Shown: piece by piece, positions 63,439 to 64,000 of the stretch
Layout: each line of letters begins with the position of its first letter
Numbering within the stretch: the first letter of the stretch is position 1
DNA from: Todiramphus chloris collaris
Taxonomy: Eukaryota > Chordata > Aves > Coraciiformes > Alcedinidae
NCBI GenBank assembly: GCA_025345505.1
Contig: JANVCC010000047.1
Coordinates: 10,309,280 to 10,373,279, forward strand
DNA length: 64,000 bases
Reading direction: 5' to 3'
Program-made: the position numbers and the translations under genes
The notes under the pieces: generated by a model
Seen by the model: the letters and a program-made list of their open reading frames with translations, nothing else
Databases searched by the model: none
Told to the model about the DNA's origin: nothing

Positions 63439-64000
63439 TAAAAGATCTCACTCACTTCACAATGACAGATTTCAAGGGTTTTCTTTTCATCGCATTTGTG
63501 GGTTTTTTCACTCCTTGGAAAACATTAGTTATTTTTAATTCATGAGAAACATGCAGACATCTCACAGCCTACCTTTGGTTTTTCAAGCACGTGATCTATT
63601 ACTCAGGAGAAACCCTCCTGGTGACCAGAAACTTTCCAGAGCAGGCCAGCCAGGAGCATGGTGCACATGAACAAGCTCCCCTTCCTGCACCAATGCTAAA
63701 GATAACAGAGTTTCTGTAGTCCGGTATCTTGAATCCACCTTGCTTACATGACCTTGCTGAGAGACCTATTCATCAGGTCTACATCATTGTTTATTCTTTC
63801 TTTCCCTCTGAGATTCAGGGAAGTATTTGGTCTGCTACATTTGAGTTGTGTGAGTCCTCAAGCATTCTCACCTGCAATGAGCAAACTCATCTTGCAAGGG
63901 TAGATCATCATGAATCTGCCATAGTTGAATGTCATTCTCGGAGAGTGCCAGTAGGGAAGTATGCTGTTACAAAGCAGGATGTACAAAGCTGTAGCCCAGT
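63439..64000. other. non-coding stretch, nothing recognised
   Basis: The last 560 bases hold no repeat, exon or motif that I can support. Confidence 0.5.

Noticed and set aside
1-64000. CRISPR array, operon, tRNA or rRNA genes
   Set aside because: No regularly spaced direct repeats, no RNA polymerase III B-box in a tRNA-like context and no rRNA sequence were seen. The window is vertebrate-like.

Overview
The window looks like a bird nuclear genome. The interspersed repeats are dominated by CR1 LINEs: eight separable copies, six on the minus strand and two on the plus strand. Several of them carry the avian-type CR1 3' end and ORF2 C-terminus, and there is one TG...CA solo LTR of avian ERVL type. 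I see no SINE family and no prokaryotic gene structure. Crocodilian or turtle CR1s are a less likely alternative. The CR1 subfamilies suggest Neoaves, but I would not name an order from sequence alone.

No host protein-coding exon can be supported. The open reading frames are short, mutually overlapping and compositionally driven. The one strong host landmark is a CpG island at about 58,590-60,480. It carries Sp1-type GC boxes, several ACGT-core sites and good splice donors on both strands: minus-strand donors at 58,652, 59,202 and 59,659, and a plus-strand donor at 60,460. The simplest model is a promoter with alternative noncoding first exons on the minus strand, so that most of 1-58,600 is a long AT-rich first intron, plus a possible divergent plus-strand transcript leaving to the right. 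Gene identity and direction are inference.

Layout: 1-5,464 is AT-rich non-coding sequence. A degraded CR1 lies at 5,465-6,060. A stretch that looks conserved in style, though this was not tested, runs 6,480-7,640. A GC-rich block that may be an ERVL-type fossil lies at 8,340-8,960. Quiet sequence with A/C, A/T and T tracts follows to 16,300. A nearly complete but inactive CR1 with recognisable endonuclease and reverse transcriptase occupies 16,306-19,480. Short CR1 3' ends lie at 20,757, 24,340, 29,115 and 44,210. Candidate regulatory blocks with POU, SOX and TCF-like words lie near 22,300, 40,330 and 46,130. A solo LTR lies at 50,818-51,282. After the CpG island come several A/C-rich tracts and a plus-strand CR1 at about 62,780-63,438.

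Nothing here amounts to an undescribed biological system. The items most worth a second look are the two-stranded CpG-island promoter, the solo LTR with CRE and TATA elements, the perfect 11-bp hairpin at 49,837-49,862, the unplaced CpG-bearing TATA block near 13,350, and the candidate conserved non-coding clusters.
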